Part shown: piece after piece, positions 1 to 13,714 of the stretch | How the letters are laid out: each line of letters begins with the position of its first letter | How positions within the stretch are numbered: the stretch's first letter is position 1 | From: Hormiphora californensis | Taxonomy: Eukaryota > Ctenophora > Tentaculata > Cydippida > Pleurobrachiidae | NCBI GenBank assembly: GCA_020137815.1 | Contig: CM035351.1 | Location: forward strand, 6,593,397-6,657,396 | DNA length: 64,000 nucleotides | Direction of reading: 5' to 3' | The notes under the pieces: generated by a model | Databases searched by the model: none | Told to the model about the DNA's origin: nothing | The model's input: only the letters and a program-made list of their open reading frames with translations | Program-made: the position numbers and the translations under genes

Positions 1-91
1 GCAGTGACGCGCGCATTATGAAAGTGTATCTGTTCAGCACTACGCGCACTACAGTCCTGCTGTACCTCATGATCATCACCCCTGCCCACAG

Positions 92-816
<725 letters not shown>

Positions 817-1530
817 TCGCACAAAAACATTGTAGATAGAGGGCGATTATTTTATATTGATTTATTTCTGTTAAAGGCTACACCCGACAAGCTTACTGTT
901 GTTATTGTAAGGTTGATTTGACAAAGTGAGATTAGGTTAGAAGACAAATGTTGGAAAAGGGAGGCTGAGAGAGAAATTGTATATTCAGAGGCCTATGTGT
1001 ATGTTTTTAGAGATAACTTTCGTTCGAAATATATAGCAGAAAACATATTTTAAACAACTTGGGTGCAAGGTCTTCTAAATTTCGACAGTCTACTGTGAAG
1101 AAGGGTGGCCATTGTTATTTGATCGTCCCGGTCCTCTCCCAATAAATAATTTGCTGTCGGCCCGATGTGAGAGCCGACAGACTGGGAACATGTCAAATCT
1201 AAGCACACTGTCGAGTGTCGACGACGCCTGACAGATAATATGAGAAAATCTTGCACCCAACAAACTGAGTAAAACGCGACCAGTTTATAATGGTTTGAAG
1301 AATAGTGGTGACCCAATACAACAATATATATTATGGCGATTTAAAACTGCACCAGCAGCACATATACAAACTTTTCTGCCCAACTCTCTCGTTCACTTGA
1401 TTGGCCCCGAGACTAGCCCGGATATATCCTATCCAAAACAAGAATCGGGGCCAAGTGATCTCTCTCGTTCTCAGAAACCAGTCCTTCGATAAAAAACGAA
1501 ACACACGTCACCATTTCACATTCACCCTCT
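817..1530. other. HECT 3' flank / SSR2 3' flank (convergent genes)
   Basis: No coding sequence is seen. This holds the 3' UTR of the HECT gene and the 3' flank of the convergent SSR2 remnant. A short inverted motif (GTCGGC...GCCGAC) lies near 1157-1180. The same stretch recurs at about 3300-4013 in the second copy. Confidence 0.5.
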
Positions 1531-1924
1531 TTAGCTCTTCTTGGCCTTGGAAGCAAGGGCCTCGTATTTGGAGTGAGACGAGTGCCAAGTGAGAAAGGGA
1601 ATGAGGAGGACGGGGGTGCACAGTCCAACAAAGATCAGCCAGTCAACCTGAAACAAAAGGAGTGTCATGATGTGTGCTGACAAGCTCTCCAGAACACACG
1701 TCAAGATTGGACGTGGCAGATGCGCGCACCGCGCTCCCTTCACTCAGACAGCCCACAAGCCAGACCTCGCGCGCTACATCCACAACACAGGGGGACGTCA
1801 GCACAGTGGTGCACTGTGGGACAATTGTCACCGTGACGTCACGAGACTATTGAGGGATCAGAGCTACTCACCAGATGGGGGCTGTGTTTCCTGTTGTACT
1901 CAGCAATGGAGAGGATGGGGTTGT
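1531..1924 (-). pseudogene. Truncated TRAP-beta (SSR2) copy, last exon plus part of the penultimate exon
   Basis: The last exon (1531-1647) encodes the C-terminal transmembrane segment and lysine-rich tail (SKAKKS, stop), identical in translation to the complete SSR2 gene at 4014-5777. The penultimate exon (1872-1924) is cut after its first-strand match GGGGTTGT, where unrelated sequence begins. There is no signal peptide exon or luminal domain, so this is a duplication remnant. It would be a pseudogene if the tandem duplication is real, and an assembly artefact if the two copies are alleles placed in series. Confidence 0.8.
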
Positions 1925-2105
1925 CCGCTTTTAGATATAGAGTCCGCCTTGAATTTAGATAAAGAGTCCGTTAGCACTAGAGTCCGCCCACCGTTAAAAA
2001 GGAAGACACATTCTATACACACAATCATTCCACATTGATATTTGATACACACACATTTTACATTGATACACGGAAATCAGGGTAATTAATCTTTACATTT
2101 CGCAG

Positions 2106-3298
<1,193 letters not shown>

Positions 3299-4013
3299 TC
3301 GCACAAAGACATTGTAGATAGAGGGCGATTATTTTATATTGATTTATTTCTGTTAAAGGCTACACCCGACAAGCTTACTGTTGTTATTGTAAGGTTGATT
3401 TGACAAAGTGAGATTAGGTTAGAAGACAAATGTTGGAAAAGGGAGGCTGAGAGAGAAATTGTATATTCAGAGGCCTATGTGTATGTTTTTAGAGATAACT
3501 TTCGTTCGAAATATATAGCAGAAAACGTGTTTTAAACAACTTGGGTGCAGGGTCTTCTAAATTTCGACAGTCTACTGTGAAGAAGGGTGGCCATTGTTAT
3601 TTGATCGTCCAAGTCTATGTCCTCTCCCAATAAATAATTTGCTGTCGGCCCGATGTGAGAGCCGACAGACTGGGAACAAATCTAAGCACACTGTCGAGTG
3701 TCGACGACGCCTGATAGATAATATGAGAAAATCTTGCACCCAACAAACTGAGTAAAACTCGAACAATTTATAACGGTTTGAAGAATAGTGGTGACCCAAT
3801 ACAACAATATATATTATGGCGATTTAAAACTGCACCAGCAGCACATATACAAACTTTTCTGCCCAACTCTCTCGTTCACTTGATTGGCCCCGAGACTAGC
3901 CCGGATATATCCTATCCAAAACAAGAATCGGGGCCAAGTGATCTCTCTCGTTCTCAGAAACCAGTCCTTCGATAAAAAACGAAACACACGTCACCATTTC
4001 ACATTCACCCTCT

Positions 4014-5777
4014 TTAGCTCTTCTTGGCCTTGGAAGCAAGGGCCTCGTATTTGGAGTGAGACGAGTGCCAAGTGAGAAAGGGAATGAGGAGGACGGGGGT
4101 GCACAGTCCAACAAAGATCAGCCAGTCAACCTGAAATAAAGGAGTGTCATGATGTGTGCTGACAAGCTCTCCAGAACACACGTCAAGATTGGACGTGGCA
4201 GATGCGCGCGCCGCGCTCCCTTCACTCAGACAGCCCACAAGCCAGACCTCGCGCGCTACATCCACAACACAGGGGGACGTCAGCACAGTGGTGGACAGTG
4301 GGACAATTGTCACAGAGTGACGTCACGAGACTATTGAGGGATCAGAGCTACTCACCAGATGGGGGCTGTGTTTCCTGTTGTACTCAGCAATGGAGAGGAT
4401 GGGGTTGTTATCAAGGAAACTGGAGAATGTAACCTGAAACAAAACAATTTTCAGATTAATTTGGCCACTGTTAATTGTTATACCTAACCAGACTATTATA
4501 AGTTGGTGAAACTTGATGAATAACACTCGATCTTCAAAATTTTATACCCCCTTACCAGATCTTCGCCGTTGGAGTTCTTGTAGTTAACCATAGCGGGGAT
4601 GAAGTTGTGGGCACCAGCAATCTTGGGCAGCAGAACAACAGCATGGGAGACATTGGTTCCGGCAGGGATCTGGTCAAAAGATGCCTGGAGGGATCCGGAG
4701 ATAACCTCAAACTCAGCAGCAGGGAATCCGTGGCTATCGTCCAGCTGAAAGAGGGGTTAGTTGATATCCTGTATACCGCAAACAGCAAACTTTGAAGTAA
4801 CTAAACCACTGATGGGGCCCTATTAGGGGAAACTCTAACTGAATGGCATCCCATTAATGGGATCCCATCAACAGTAAAACTCTAACTGATAATGGACCAC
4901 AGTGATGGTTCTTTCTCTGTATTCTCTCTGTAGGCAGTACATCTATGTATTGCCTACAGAGAGAATACAGAGAAAGAACTATAGGGCATGCCCAGGCACG
5001 GGCGCGCACACAGAGAGAATACAGAGAAAGAACCATCAATGTGTTCCATTATCAGTTAGAGTTTTACTGTTGATGGGATCCCATTAATGGGATGCCATTC
5101 AGTTAGAGTATCCCCTTAGAGAGGGTTAGACAGGATAAATATATCTCACACCACATTTTATTTCATAAAATACAATGAGGGTTCGCCAGAGAAAAGCAAA
5201 CATAACCAACACCTTGTATCTCGCTTGGACCCACTCGATCACACTCTCTCTCTCTTACCTTAACATCGTAGTGGAGATGAGGTAAAGAAGTGACGACACA
5301 CGGATTTTAGGAAAGTACTTTCGTAGATAAAGTCTACATCATCAGTCCTCAAATTAATTTGTTTAAAGTAGTGTTGAAAAGTTTGAAAACACTACTTTTC
5401 AACACTACTTTAAACAAATTAATTTGAGGACTGATGATGTAGACTTTATCTACGAAAGTACTTTCCTAAAATCCGTGTGTCGTCACTTCTTTACCTCATC
5501 TCCACTACCTTGTTTCTACCGAACCCCGGGGTAATGGACGACCGGATCTAAATTATGATGGCACACCGACTAGGAGGGAAGCCCCTGCACCCAACCCTTG
5601 TCTTCTTACCTTTACATCAGTGGCCGCCTCAGATCCAATGTTATGGATGACATAGTGCATTGTGAGGTGTTTGTCCTGTGCAATAACGTCATTGAGGAAG
5701 TCCTTGGAGGCCAGCAGGATGGGGCTCTCCTGGGCAGAGGCAGCCGCCACCAGCACCATAAGGGCAATCACAATCAT
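4014..5777 (-). CDS. SSR2: Translocon-associated protein subunit beta (TRAP-beta / SSR2)
   Basis: Four exons on the minus strand (5777-5610, 4744-4556, 4433-4356, 4130-4014) are each a multiple of three and join to 183 codons plus stop, the same length as the vertebrate protein. Exon 1 gives a signal peptide (MIVIALMVLVAAASA) followed by SPILLASKDFLNDV. Exon 2 gives the luminal beta-rich domain with ISGSLQASFDQIPAGTNVSH, including an N-glycosylation site NVS. The last exons give the SPHL-VDW membrane segment and a short lysine-rich cytosolic tail. The TRAP complex sits beside Sec61 in the ER membrane and helps translocate some secretory proteins. Intron 1 contains two fold-back elements. This is the complete copy; the one at 1531-1924 is truncated. 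Confidence 0.92.
4826..5115. mobile_element. Fold-back MITE in SSR2 intron 1 (PIF/Harbinger-like TSD)
   Basis: Arms starting GGGGAAACTCTAACTGAATG and ending with the near complement lie about 290 bp apart, with further internal complementary segments (around 4905-5035). The trinucleotide TTA flanks both ends (4823-4825, 5116-5118), the target duplication usual for PIF/Harbinger elements. No coding capacity is seen. Confidence 0.7.
5268..5508. repeat. Near-perfect 241-bp palindrome (115-bp arms, 11-bp loop)
   Basis: Positions 5268-5382 are the reverse complement of 5394-5508, separated by an 11-bp spacer (TTGAAAACACT). I see no mismatch in the arms. It lies in SSR2 intron 1, about 150 bp from the preceding fold-back element, and is probably a fold-back MITE. 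No clear target duplication is visible. Confidence 0.85.
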
Positions 5778-6744
5778 GTTTGGGATTCCTAGAACAGAAA
5801 TTAGTGGTTAGCCCGACCTGAGTTTTGATTTCTTCTAGTGTAGGCGTGAGATAGAAACGTCCAATAGTTTGTGTCAAACAAGCGTTTACAATACGAGCAT
5901 CATATTCCAAATATTTTAGCTCTCGGATGTAATTTTGTGTACGAAAGAGTTGAAATTCGTCGGCATTTTGTACACCGTTGGAAAAAACTGGAAGGCGCTG
6001 ACAGGGCGATTGGTAGGGCCAAGGGTGTAGCCCAATTAGAGGATACACACACAAAAATATAAATGCTTACTGAAATGGTACGAGCCACGATAGCAAAGAG
6101 TTGACCTACGATATTGTCTCAACCCGTAGGCCGTTTAAAGGGCAAAAGCTTTAGAAACTCGAGTGAAATTAGAAATAAGAAGCACCCACCAGATTCTTGA
6201 AAGCATACAGCTAAAAGCTGAAACTACAATTAGATTGTACATCTATTGAAGGCGGCAGGAAATGTATCAAGGGATGAGGGTTAGAAATCAGCAGGTTAAA
6301 ATTGAACTTGGTCAGCGGGATGGTGTCATCATCATCATAAAAATATTATTCCGCTCAGCCCAAACAAACCAATAAATTGGGCCTGCCGTGGACGGAGCTG
6401 GCTGCTGGGTCTCCGGCAAGGGATGGCCGATATTCTCAGCGTGCGTGAACCCCCCACTCTCCGTAAGGAGGGCCATGTGACGAAGTCTTAGCGGCGGTCG
6501 GGCGCGATTATAATCTGGATGCAGCCTATTAACAGGTGCGCGCTAGCAAAAAGAGTACACTTTTATTTTCAAGGCCGACTTTTTTCAAACGGCTATAGCC
6601 ACGCAACCACATGGCCAATTTCAGTAAACTAAACGGTATCTGATAGAGAATCGATAGCACTAACCGATAACCCCAAACAAAACCCTAACCAGACCCTAAC
6701 AACAGCCCTGACCAGTCTCCACCGCCATATATATAAGAGGCAGA
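5778..6744. other. Intergenic, upstream of SSR2
   Basis: This region should contain the SSR2 promoter and 5' UTR. No recognisable gene is seen. A short segment near 6340-6520 (ends TATTATTCCGCTCAGCCC) looks like repeat-derived sequence, but I cannot name it. Confidence 0.4.
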
Positions 6745-8330
6745 GTCCCGCTTGGTGACATAGACACCGTGCGCGACCAAGATTGAGCTCACACACAGGT
6801 GTCTGCTCCGCCTCAAAAAGGGTCGTTTCTTTCAAGGGATGTTGCACGCGATCCACTGGACCGATTTGCATCCGGTTTGTCGCAAAAGACTACAAATGAT
6901 CCTAATATACTGGAAAATACCCGAGAAGATTGTCTGTCAACAGGAAGTGGGTCAAAATTGACACTGAAGTCAAATCTATAATCTGGCTTCCGAGAGTTTC
7001 TGCGCTACGCCCATGCGATTTAGAAGATATTGGGAGATATGTTGATGCAATTAGCGGGTAATTTCCAGTAGGGTAAACCGGGGCAAAATGGTTAACTTTT
7101 TACTTAATCGGTTCTCACTCCCATTTAAAAAAAGATACAATGAAAAAAATTATATAGGATTAAAGTTCATTATTTTATCTTTCAAATAAGATAAATTTCA
7201 ACTCTAGGGACCATCATTCCGCCTGGTGTTGTTATAGGTGGGGGCAATTCGAACAATGTAGTCTACACGCAATCTACACGCTGGTCGTTCTTGTTCGAAT
7301 TGCCCCGGTATCACGCGTGATCACGTGGTACAAAGAACTGCCCATCATTGGCCCGGGTGTTAACCAAATTGCCCCGGTTCGAATTGCCCCGGTTGTCCCA
7401 GTGGCATGAGTTATAAAATCTGCCGGAAATGTCTAAAATTTTATATCCGGTTTCTGCCGTTTTTTCTGCCGAAAATCGAAAATTCACTTGATATATACCT
7501 GATTTCAATGTCGTTTTTACTCGCGTTGCCATTGCGCGTTTTTTTAGCGCCAGGAACCCTATTTTAAAGGTCTCGCCGCTTACATAAAGTGTCTGAAAGC
7601 TATTTAAACTGAGAATTCAAAAAAATTGTTAAAAATTACATTTGGTTCCCTGCCGGTTTTATAACTCTGCCGGTCCAAACCGGATTGGAAGATTTGAACT
7701 TTTATGCCACTGGGCCGGTTGTTCGAATTGCCCCGGTAATCTTAATTTACCAGAATTTGGAATGAAAACATGCGAATATTTAAATAATTTTTATACCATC
7801 TGAAAGCTGATATTATTAGCTTTCAGCTGGTTTTTTCAAATCGGAAATTGACGAACTTAAACCGGATCTAGAGCCTATTTAGTGGTAACGGGCAGGCTCG
7901 AACGAGCAGTTTTCTTCTGGAGATAGGATGACGTCATTATGATAGCTTAACTAGGTGAGAGACGGGCAGTACATTGTTCGAATTGCCCCGGTTGTTCGAA
8001 TTGCCCCGGTTTACCCTACTCACAAGAGTTCAACCTATCTTCTGATACCCTCAGATTCATTCTTAACCGTCTGGGAGTGGTGCAAAAAGGCTCGGAAGCC
8101 AGATTATAGATTTGACTTCAGTGTCAATTTTGACCCACTTCCTGTTGACAGACAAACTTCTCGGGTATTTTCCAGTAAACTAGGACCAATTTGCAGTCTC
8201 ATGAAACAAGCGGGATGTAAATCGGTCCAGTGGATCACGTGCAATTTGGCTTGAAAGACACGACCCTTTTTTAGGGGGCGGAGCGGACACCTATGTGCGA
8301 GCTCGATCTCGCACGCTCGGGCGCCGTTAG
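6745..8330. mobile_element. Inverted-repeat element with about 220-bp arms, interrupted by a second element
   Basis: The segment around 6770-6998 is repeated in inverted orientation at about 8088-8305 (for example CAACAGGAAGTGGGTCAAAA against its complement at 8135-8155) with moderate divergence. Between the arms lies another inverted-repeat element (7067-8020). No transposase reading frame is visible, so it is likely non-autonomous. The exact ends are uncertain. Confidence 0.65.
7067..8020. mobile_element. Non-autonomous element with 20-bp terminal inverted repeats and internal GCCCCGGTT motif copies
   Basis: The left end AGTAGGGTAAACCGGGGCAA is the exact complement of the right end at 8001-8020. 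The phrase TTCGAATTGCCCCGGT recurs near 7293, 7377, 7733, 7976 and 7992, some copies in tandem, with one complementary copy near 7243. No protein is encoded. It sits between the arms of the 6745-8330 element, so it may have inserted into it. Confidence 0.7.
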
Positions 8331-8454
8331 GATCTGGGTGTTTGGAGGCCTGTTTACAGGTGTGCGCTGCCAAAAAAGTTGATTCACTAAAATGGCTCTA
8401 ACCGCCAAACCACTCAACCGTTTTGGCTGATTCAAAGTTTATCTGGTAGGGAAT

Positions 8455-8512
8455 GTCAAGGCCTAACCCCAACCCAAACCCTAACCCTACTTTAGCCCTA
8501 ACCCTAAAAAAA
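8455..8512 (+). repeat. Degenerate telomere-like CCCTAA tract
   Basis: Interrupted copies of CCCTAA/CCCAAA lie at 8463-8512, and a shorter tract lies at 6662-6702. The tracts are too short and degenerate to be a telomere. They could be an interstitial telomeric tract or part of the surrounding repeat. Confidence 0.5.
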
Positions 8513-8570
8513 CCGTTTGTCAGCACTTCCAAAACACCCAGATTTTAACGCTGGCCCGCACGCTCTATAC

Positions 8571-8715
8571 TCCATTTTTTTTCAACTGTTCACCCCCCAA
8601 AGTCGTGCGCGGAATTGTTTTGCGCGTTTATCACATGTTAACGTGTAGCGCGCGCCACCCAAATTAAAATATCGCACGCGCAAAAATTGGAGGGTGAACA
8701 GTTGAATAAAAATGG
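8571..8715. mobile_element. Short MITE with about 30-bp inverted ends
   Basis: The left end (TCCATTTTTTTTCAACTGTT, continuing into CACCCCCCAA) is complemented at 8687-8715 with a few mismatches. The interior is GC-rich (CGCGCG motifs). There is no coding capacity. Confidence 0.65.
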
Positions 8716-9489
8716 ACTTTAGGTGTCAATGTCACCAAGAGTCCCGCAACCAGTTGGCAAACGGTGCTGGCCCCCGCAGCGCGGGACAAGGCAGCCAGCA
8801 GCGCTTTTCAACGCTTTTCAAAGCCTGCTCCTGAAAACTGTGAAAATGAAAATTGAAACCTTCGAAGTTTTGGAATTTTGCAAAAACGCGCGCGCATAAT
8901 CTCCAGCTCAGTCGAATAATTTTCGCGTGTTACATTCAAATTAAATATTTGCAACGCTGTGTAGGCCGAATGTTCATATTCCAAAAAAATCTCGCGGGTA
9001 TTTTTAAATTCTTTTACCAAGATTGAAAAGCGCTGCCTTATCCCGCGCTGCCAGCAACGTTTGCCAATTACCAAGATATTTTTTATTATTATTGGCTGGT
9101 GGCTGGTGAAGGATTGTCTAGAGGAGTTGGCGCCTGCTTTAACGACTATTATTAACAAGTCATTATGTAGAGCTTCAGTACTTTCATCAACTACAACGTA
9201 AAACTATTTATTGAGCATATTTCTATTCTATTCTATCAGCAGCATGCCCATTTTAACCTAATCTAACTACCTTTTCATTGAAAACCATCACAAACAGACT
9301 ATCTTTTAATGTTCAGAACAATCCGAGTACCAGTTCTTTAGCACGCAAGAAGGTGCAATATTACATGTTATATTGTAATATCAGAGATAATAAATAAATA
9401 AATAAATTTATTGAGCAGGTAGATATGTCACAGTGATCGCCCAGGAGGGCAGGCAACTTTCTACCTACTGTGGTGATAACAGAAAAGCT
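8716..9489. other. Flank and presumed 5' leader of the LINE
   Basis: No gene is seen. The last few hundred bases, including an (AAAT)n stretch at 9390-9410, precede the LINE ORF1 start. They may hold its 5' UTR, but the 5' end of the element cannot be placed without other copies. Confidence 0.35.
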
Positions 9490-10788
9490 ATGGCTTCCGA
9501 TATCTGCAAGTGCGGCGAGGAAACTGATCCAAAGGGAGTTCGTGTACAGTGTGCTAACTGTAAGAGTCACTTTCACAAGACCTGTGCCAATCCCTTTTTT
9601 GCCAACTATACTGGTAATACGCTCCCGAAGAATTTTAATGACTGGTGGTGTACTCAGTGTCTAGTATTGCGGGACATTGATGAGGGAAACCAGGTGTTAA
9701 TAAATTCCTTGACAGCTAAACTAGCTCCTCATTTCGAGGCACGTTTTGATGACCTCTCTAAGGAAATGGACGGTAAGGTGAACCAATTGAATGATCAAAT
9801 TGAGTCTAAGATTCTTGCGGTACTCCAGTCCTTCTTCCCCAATAGATCACCTTCTCCATCAAACCCGTCATCTGCTTCTCCCTCCCTAGAAATCCTCCAG
9901 GACTCTATGGCAACTCCTATCAAAACCTCCACTTCCCAATTCGTTACCACCCCCAAATCTTCAACCACCTATGCATCCTTGATTGATAAACCAGCTGCCC
10001 CCACAGCTGATCCGCTCCCCATCATCCCACCACCGCGTCCCGTTCTTAAATCGGCCCCATCTCTGAAACTGAAGGTACAATGTCCCAACAAAGATGCTTC
10101 CGAAATAGCTAAGACCCTTGACAGGGTATTGGTGTCGACCCCTCTGAACTTCCTTGACTGCAAAGGTGAGGATCAAATCGTTATAGGATTTCCGAGCTCA
10201 ACGGACTTGAAGTCTGTAAGTGATATTATTGACGAAAAGACTCCTGATGAGGTTACTGTTGCTCCAGTTACCCTAACTGCAAAAGTGACCGTTCTTAGCG
10301 TGCCTCTGGAAATTGAGGGAGTTGGGAAAGAGGCTCTTAACAAATTGGTCCTGCACAATCTTCTATCCAAAAACCCATGGCTCAGCTCTGATAACACTAC
10401 TGTCGTTGACGTTAAGAGCCACTTCAAAAACAAGCAGCTGTGCAATGTTGGTCTTAGGCTTCCAGTAGAGATGCAGAAACGTTTGCTGCAGGAAGGCAAG
10501 TTGTATTACGGCAGATCGAGGCTGAATGTTCAGGAGCGCTTCTATATCAAGCAATGCTACAAATGCCAGGGGTACAATCATGTTAGCAAGGACTGTACAA
10601 GTGATGTCTCGGTGTGTAAGAGATGTGGCGGTGACCACGATGTGAAGAAATGTGATGCTCCCCATACAAAACTCTGTGTTAATTGTAACCATTCTGCTGA
10701 ACATAAAGCTAATGCGATAACCCATTTCAGTGGTGATCACAAATGCCCAGTGCGCCTCAGCATAATTAATGGGATGGCAAAAAACTAG
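9490..10788 (+). CDS. LINE ORF1 protein: PHD-like finger plus C-terminal zinc knuckles
   Basis: 432 residues from the ATG at 9490; an in-frame GTG at 9433 would add 19 residues, but ATG is preferred. Residues about 5-60 form a PHD-like zinc finger (CKCG...CANC..HFHKTC...WWCTQC). The middle is low-complexity Ser/Pro/Thr. The C-terminal third has closely spaced CCHC-like knuckles (CYKCQGYNHVSKDC, CKRCGGDHDVKKC, CVNC...H). ORF1 proteins of this group bind element RNA and aid integration. PHD fingers in ORF1p are known in some CR1/L2-clade LINEs and may read chromatin (family knowledge). The stop TAG is followed 2 nt later by the ORF2 ATG, which suggests ORF2 is made by termination-reinitiation. 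Confidence 0.85.
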   Translation: MASDICKCGEETDPKGVRVQCANCKSHFHKTCANPFFANYTGNTLPKNFNDWWCTQCLVLRDIDEGNQVLINSLTAKLAPHFEARFDDLSKEMDGKVNQLNDQIESKILAVLQSFFPNRSPSPSNPSSASPSLEILQDSMATPIKTSTSQFVTTPKSSTTYASLIDKPAAPTADPLPIIPPPRPVLKSAPSLKLKVQCPNKDASEIAKTLDRVLVSTPLNFLDCKGEDQIVIGFPSSTDLKSVSDIIDEKTPDEVTVAPVTLTAKVTVLSVPLEIEGVGKEALNKLVLHNLLSKNPWLSSDNTTVVDVKSHFKNKQLCNVGLRLPVEMQKRLLQEGKLYYGRSRLNVQERFYIKQCYKCQGYNHVSKDCTSDVSVCKRCGGDHDVKKCDAPHTKLCVNCNHSAEHKANAITHFSGDHKCPVRLSIINGMAKN

Positions 10789-10790
10789 AG

Positions 10791-13714
10791 ATGTTAGAGG
10801 CTCCTTATCTCAGATTTGCTACCTTGAACTGCTTTTCTATCCGGAATAAACTTGAGGAGGTCATGATGTTAGTCTCTGAGAACTGTGTCGATGTTATGTG
10901 CATTACTGAGAGCTGGCTCCATGAAGAAGAACACTCCATTAGCAGACAAATTTCTGAGTTTGATTATCAACTAATCAACCTCTCGAGAGGATCCAGAGGT
11001 GGGGGTGTAGCGGTTATCTCTAGGAATGGTTTGACGGTGAAGCGGTGCAAAACTAACAGACAATTTTCATCTTTTGAGTGTTTAGAGGTGACGGTGGAGG
11101 GGCGAGGAGTAGAGCTCACTAGAGCGGCTGTTGTTTATCGCCCACCAGATGCGTCTAAACAGACTGCTTTCTTGGACGAATTTGGAGATTTCTTGTCTGA
11201 CTTCACGACCAAGTCAGGCCATCTAGTATTAACAGGTGATTTCAACATTCACATTGAGAACCCCAGCTGCTCTTTTTCTGATAACTTTATGCAGATAGTT
11301 GGAGACCATAACTGGCAACAGAAGATCGACCAGCCAACACACATAAATGGAGGTTGGCTTGATTTGGTTCTCACAAATGATGATTACCTCTTGAGTGATG
11401 TCGATGTTTTACCTACCCCAGAAGTCCCTGATCATTTTCTGGTGTCATTCAACGTTCACTGTGGCTCATCAAACCGTCTTCCTCAGAAAAAGACTGTTGT
11501 ATCTAGATGCATGCGAAGAGTGACGGTCCAGAAATCTGAGCTGAAGGGCCCCAATTTTCCTGGGCGATCTCTTACTGAGTGCGTTGAGATGTATGATGAA
11601 CTCTTACTAGACATTCTAGACGAGCTTGCAGCTCTTGAAGAGAAAACACTTTTGATCGGTGACAAACCTCGGTGGTTTGACGTTGACTGCTATACAGCAC
11701 TGAAGAGCAGGCGTGGGGCTGAGCGCAGGTATCGACGGCTTTACAAGAAGAAGCTAAAGAAGCCCAATCGAGTTACTTATGAAGAACTTGATCTAGCGGA
11801 AAGGGAGTTTGTAAGAGAAGTGAGATACGCAAGGTCAGTGTTTAGACGGGCTAGACGAGAGTTTTTCAGACGCAGACTTCAGGCTGCTGAGGGCAATCCA
11901 TCTGCTACCTATCAGGTGATGAACTACCTGCTGGGTAAAGATAAAACCCCGAAAGCACTCCCAACAGTGCCTGATCCTGCTAAACTTCCGGATTTACTGA
12001 GTGAGTTCTTTCACTCCAAAGTTGAAAAGATTTATCAGGATATTCGAAATGATCCATCCTTCTCAGAAACCTTGCCTAACTTGCCCGATACGAGAACACC
12101 AACATCAGTGCCTGTCCTTGCATCGTTTAAACCGGTATCGGATGAACAACTTGTATCTACCATCCGAAGAATGAACCAAAAACATTGTTCCCTTGACCCT
12201 ATACCGACCTCTCTACTCACAGGTGCCTTACCTCATCTCCTACCAATAATCTCGAAGATCGTCAACTCCAGTCTGTCCCAAGGAGAAGTGCCTGGTAACT
12301 TGAAAACAGCTGTAATAAGACCTGCTCACAAAAATGCGTCATTGGATCCGGATCAATTGAAAAGCTACAGACCTATTTCCAACTTATCATTTTTATCAAA
12401 GGTAGTAGAGAAATGTGTAGCTGAGCAGCTGATTGACCATCTTGAAAAACATGATCTTTTCGCTAAATTCCAGTCCGCCTATAGAACGAAACATTCTTGC
12501 GAAACGGCGACCGTGAAAATTGTCAATGACATCCTCTTGCAGATTGACAGCAAATCTCAGGTGATTCTTGTGTTATTGGACCTCTCGGCCGCGTTCGACA
12601 CCATCTCGCATTCAGAACTGTTACGGCGACTTGAGAATGAATATCGAATTGGAGGTAGTGTTCTGAAATGGATCAAATCCTACCTGTCAGGACGCTTTGC
12701 GAAGGTTAAGATCGGATCGACGGAGTCCAGTTCGAAACCTATTGACATCGGAGTGCCCCAAGGGTCTATTCTTGGCCCGTTGTTGTTTATCCTATATATG
12801 AAGGACCTGGAAAAGATTGCTGCATTATACGACCTAACCATACATATGTATGCTGATGATAGTCAGATATATGTTTCATTCTCACCAGAATCAATCGGTG
12901 AGGTGACTGAAAGACTACAGAAATGCATGGCACACATAAAATTGTGGATGGCTCATAGTATGCTGAAGCTCAACCCAGAGAAAACGGAAGTTCTCATCCT
13001 GAAAAACAAATGGAGTAAATCATCTGATATTGAGAACATATTGATCAATCCAGAAGATGGCGAAACAGAAGTCAGCCCCAAGAGCGAGAAACTTGGGCGT
13101 AATGTTTGACTAGCACATTATCAATGGCCGATCACGTTACTAAAGTTGTCAAAGCTTGCAATCTACAACTGGTACAGATGTGGAGAATAGCCGGAAAATT
13201 GAGTAAGGCACAGAAAACTAAGCTGGTTTCAACCCTTATTCATAGCCGTATCGATTATTGCAACTCTCTTTTGGTTTCATTAAAGGATTCTGACCTGAAA
13301 CGTCTACAGAAAGTTCAGAACAGTGCGACACGATACATTTACGGGAAAAGAGGAAAACGCGGTGTAACAAAACTTCGTATGAAATCACACTTCTTGCCTG
13401 TGAAACAGCGAATAGAGTACAAAATTTGCTTGATGGTATACAAGACTCTTCATGATCAATCCCCTCCATACATGTCTGAGATGTTAGTGAAGCGGCCCCA
13501 GAAAGTGAAATCACTCCGAGTGGATAATGACGTCACCGCTCTGAAAGAGGTGCGGAGGAGTGAGTACCACTACGAGAACACTAGAGGCGCTTTCAGTATT
13601 GCTGCACCTAAATTATGGAATCAGCTACCACGATCAATCCGGGACTCAGAATCCCTTACTACTTTTAAAACATCCCTGAAGACGCACTTGTTCTTTAGAG
13701 CATACAACCAATGA
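10791..13714 (+). pseudogene. LINE ORF2: AP-like endonuclease and reverse transcriptase, frame-shifted near the C-terminus
   Basis: The first part (10791-13109, 772 residues) begins with an endonuclease/exonuclease/phosphatase domain (FATLNCFSIRNKLEE, CITESWL, VYRPPD, LTGDFNIH, PDHFLV). It continues into a reverse transcriptase with SYRPISNLSFLSKVVEKCV, LLDLSAAFDTISH, GVPQGSILGPLLF and the catalytic MYADDSQIY. The C-terminal domain (DYCNSLL, LPVKQRIEYKI, APKLWNQLP) follows in another frame from about 13106 to 13714. The shift needs two extra bases, or one missing, within 13094-13111; the run GGG and a T before AGC are the likely places. The sequence pattern fits the L2/CR1 clades. The element makes its own DNA nick and primes reverse transcription there (family knowledge). 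Confidence 0.85.

Noticed and set aside
1925-2105. Short repeat AGATA(T/A)AGAGTCCG as a regulatory site or CRISPR-like repeat
   Set aside because: Only two or three imperfect copies occur, with no regular spacing, in intron sequence.
8455-8512. Chromosome end / telomere
   Set aside because: CCCTAA units are few and degenerate and are flanked by genes and transposons on both sides.
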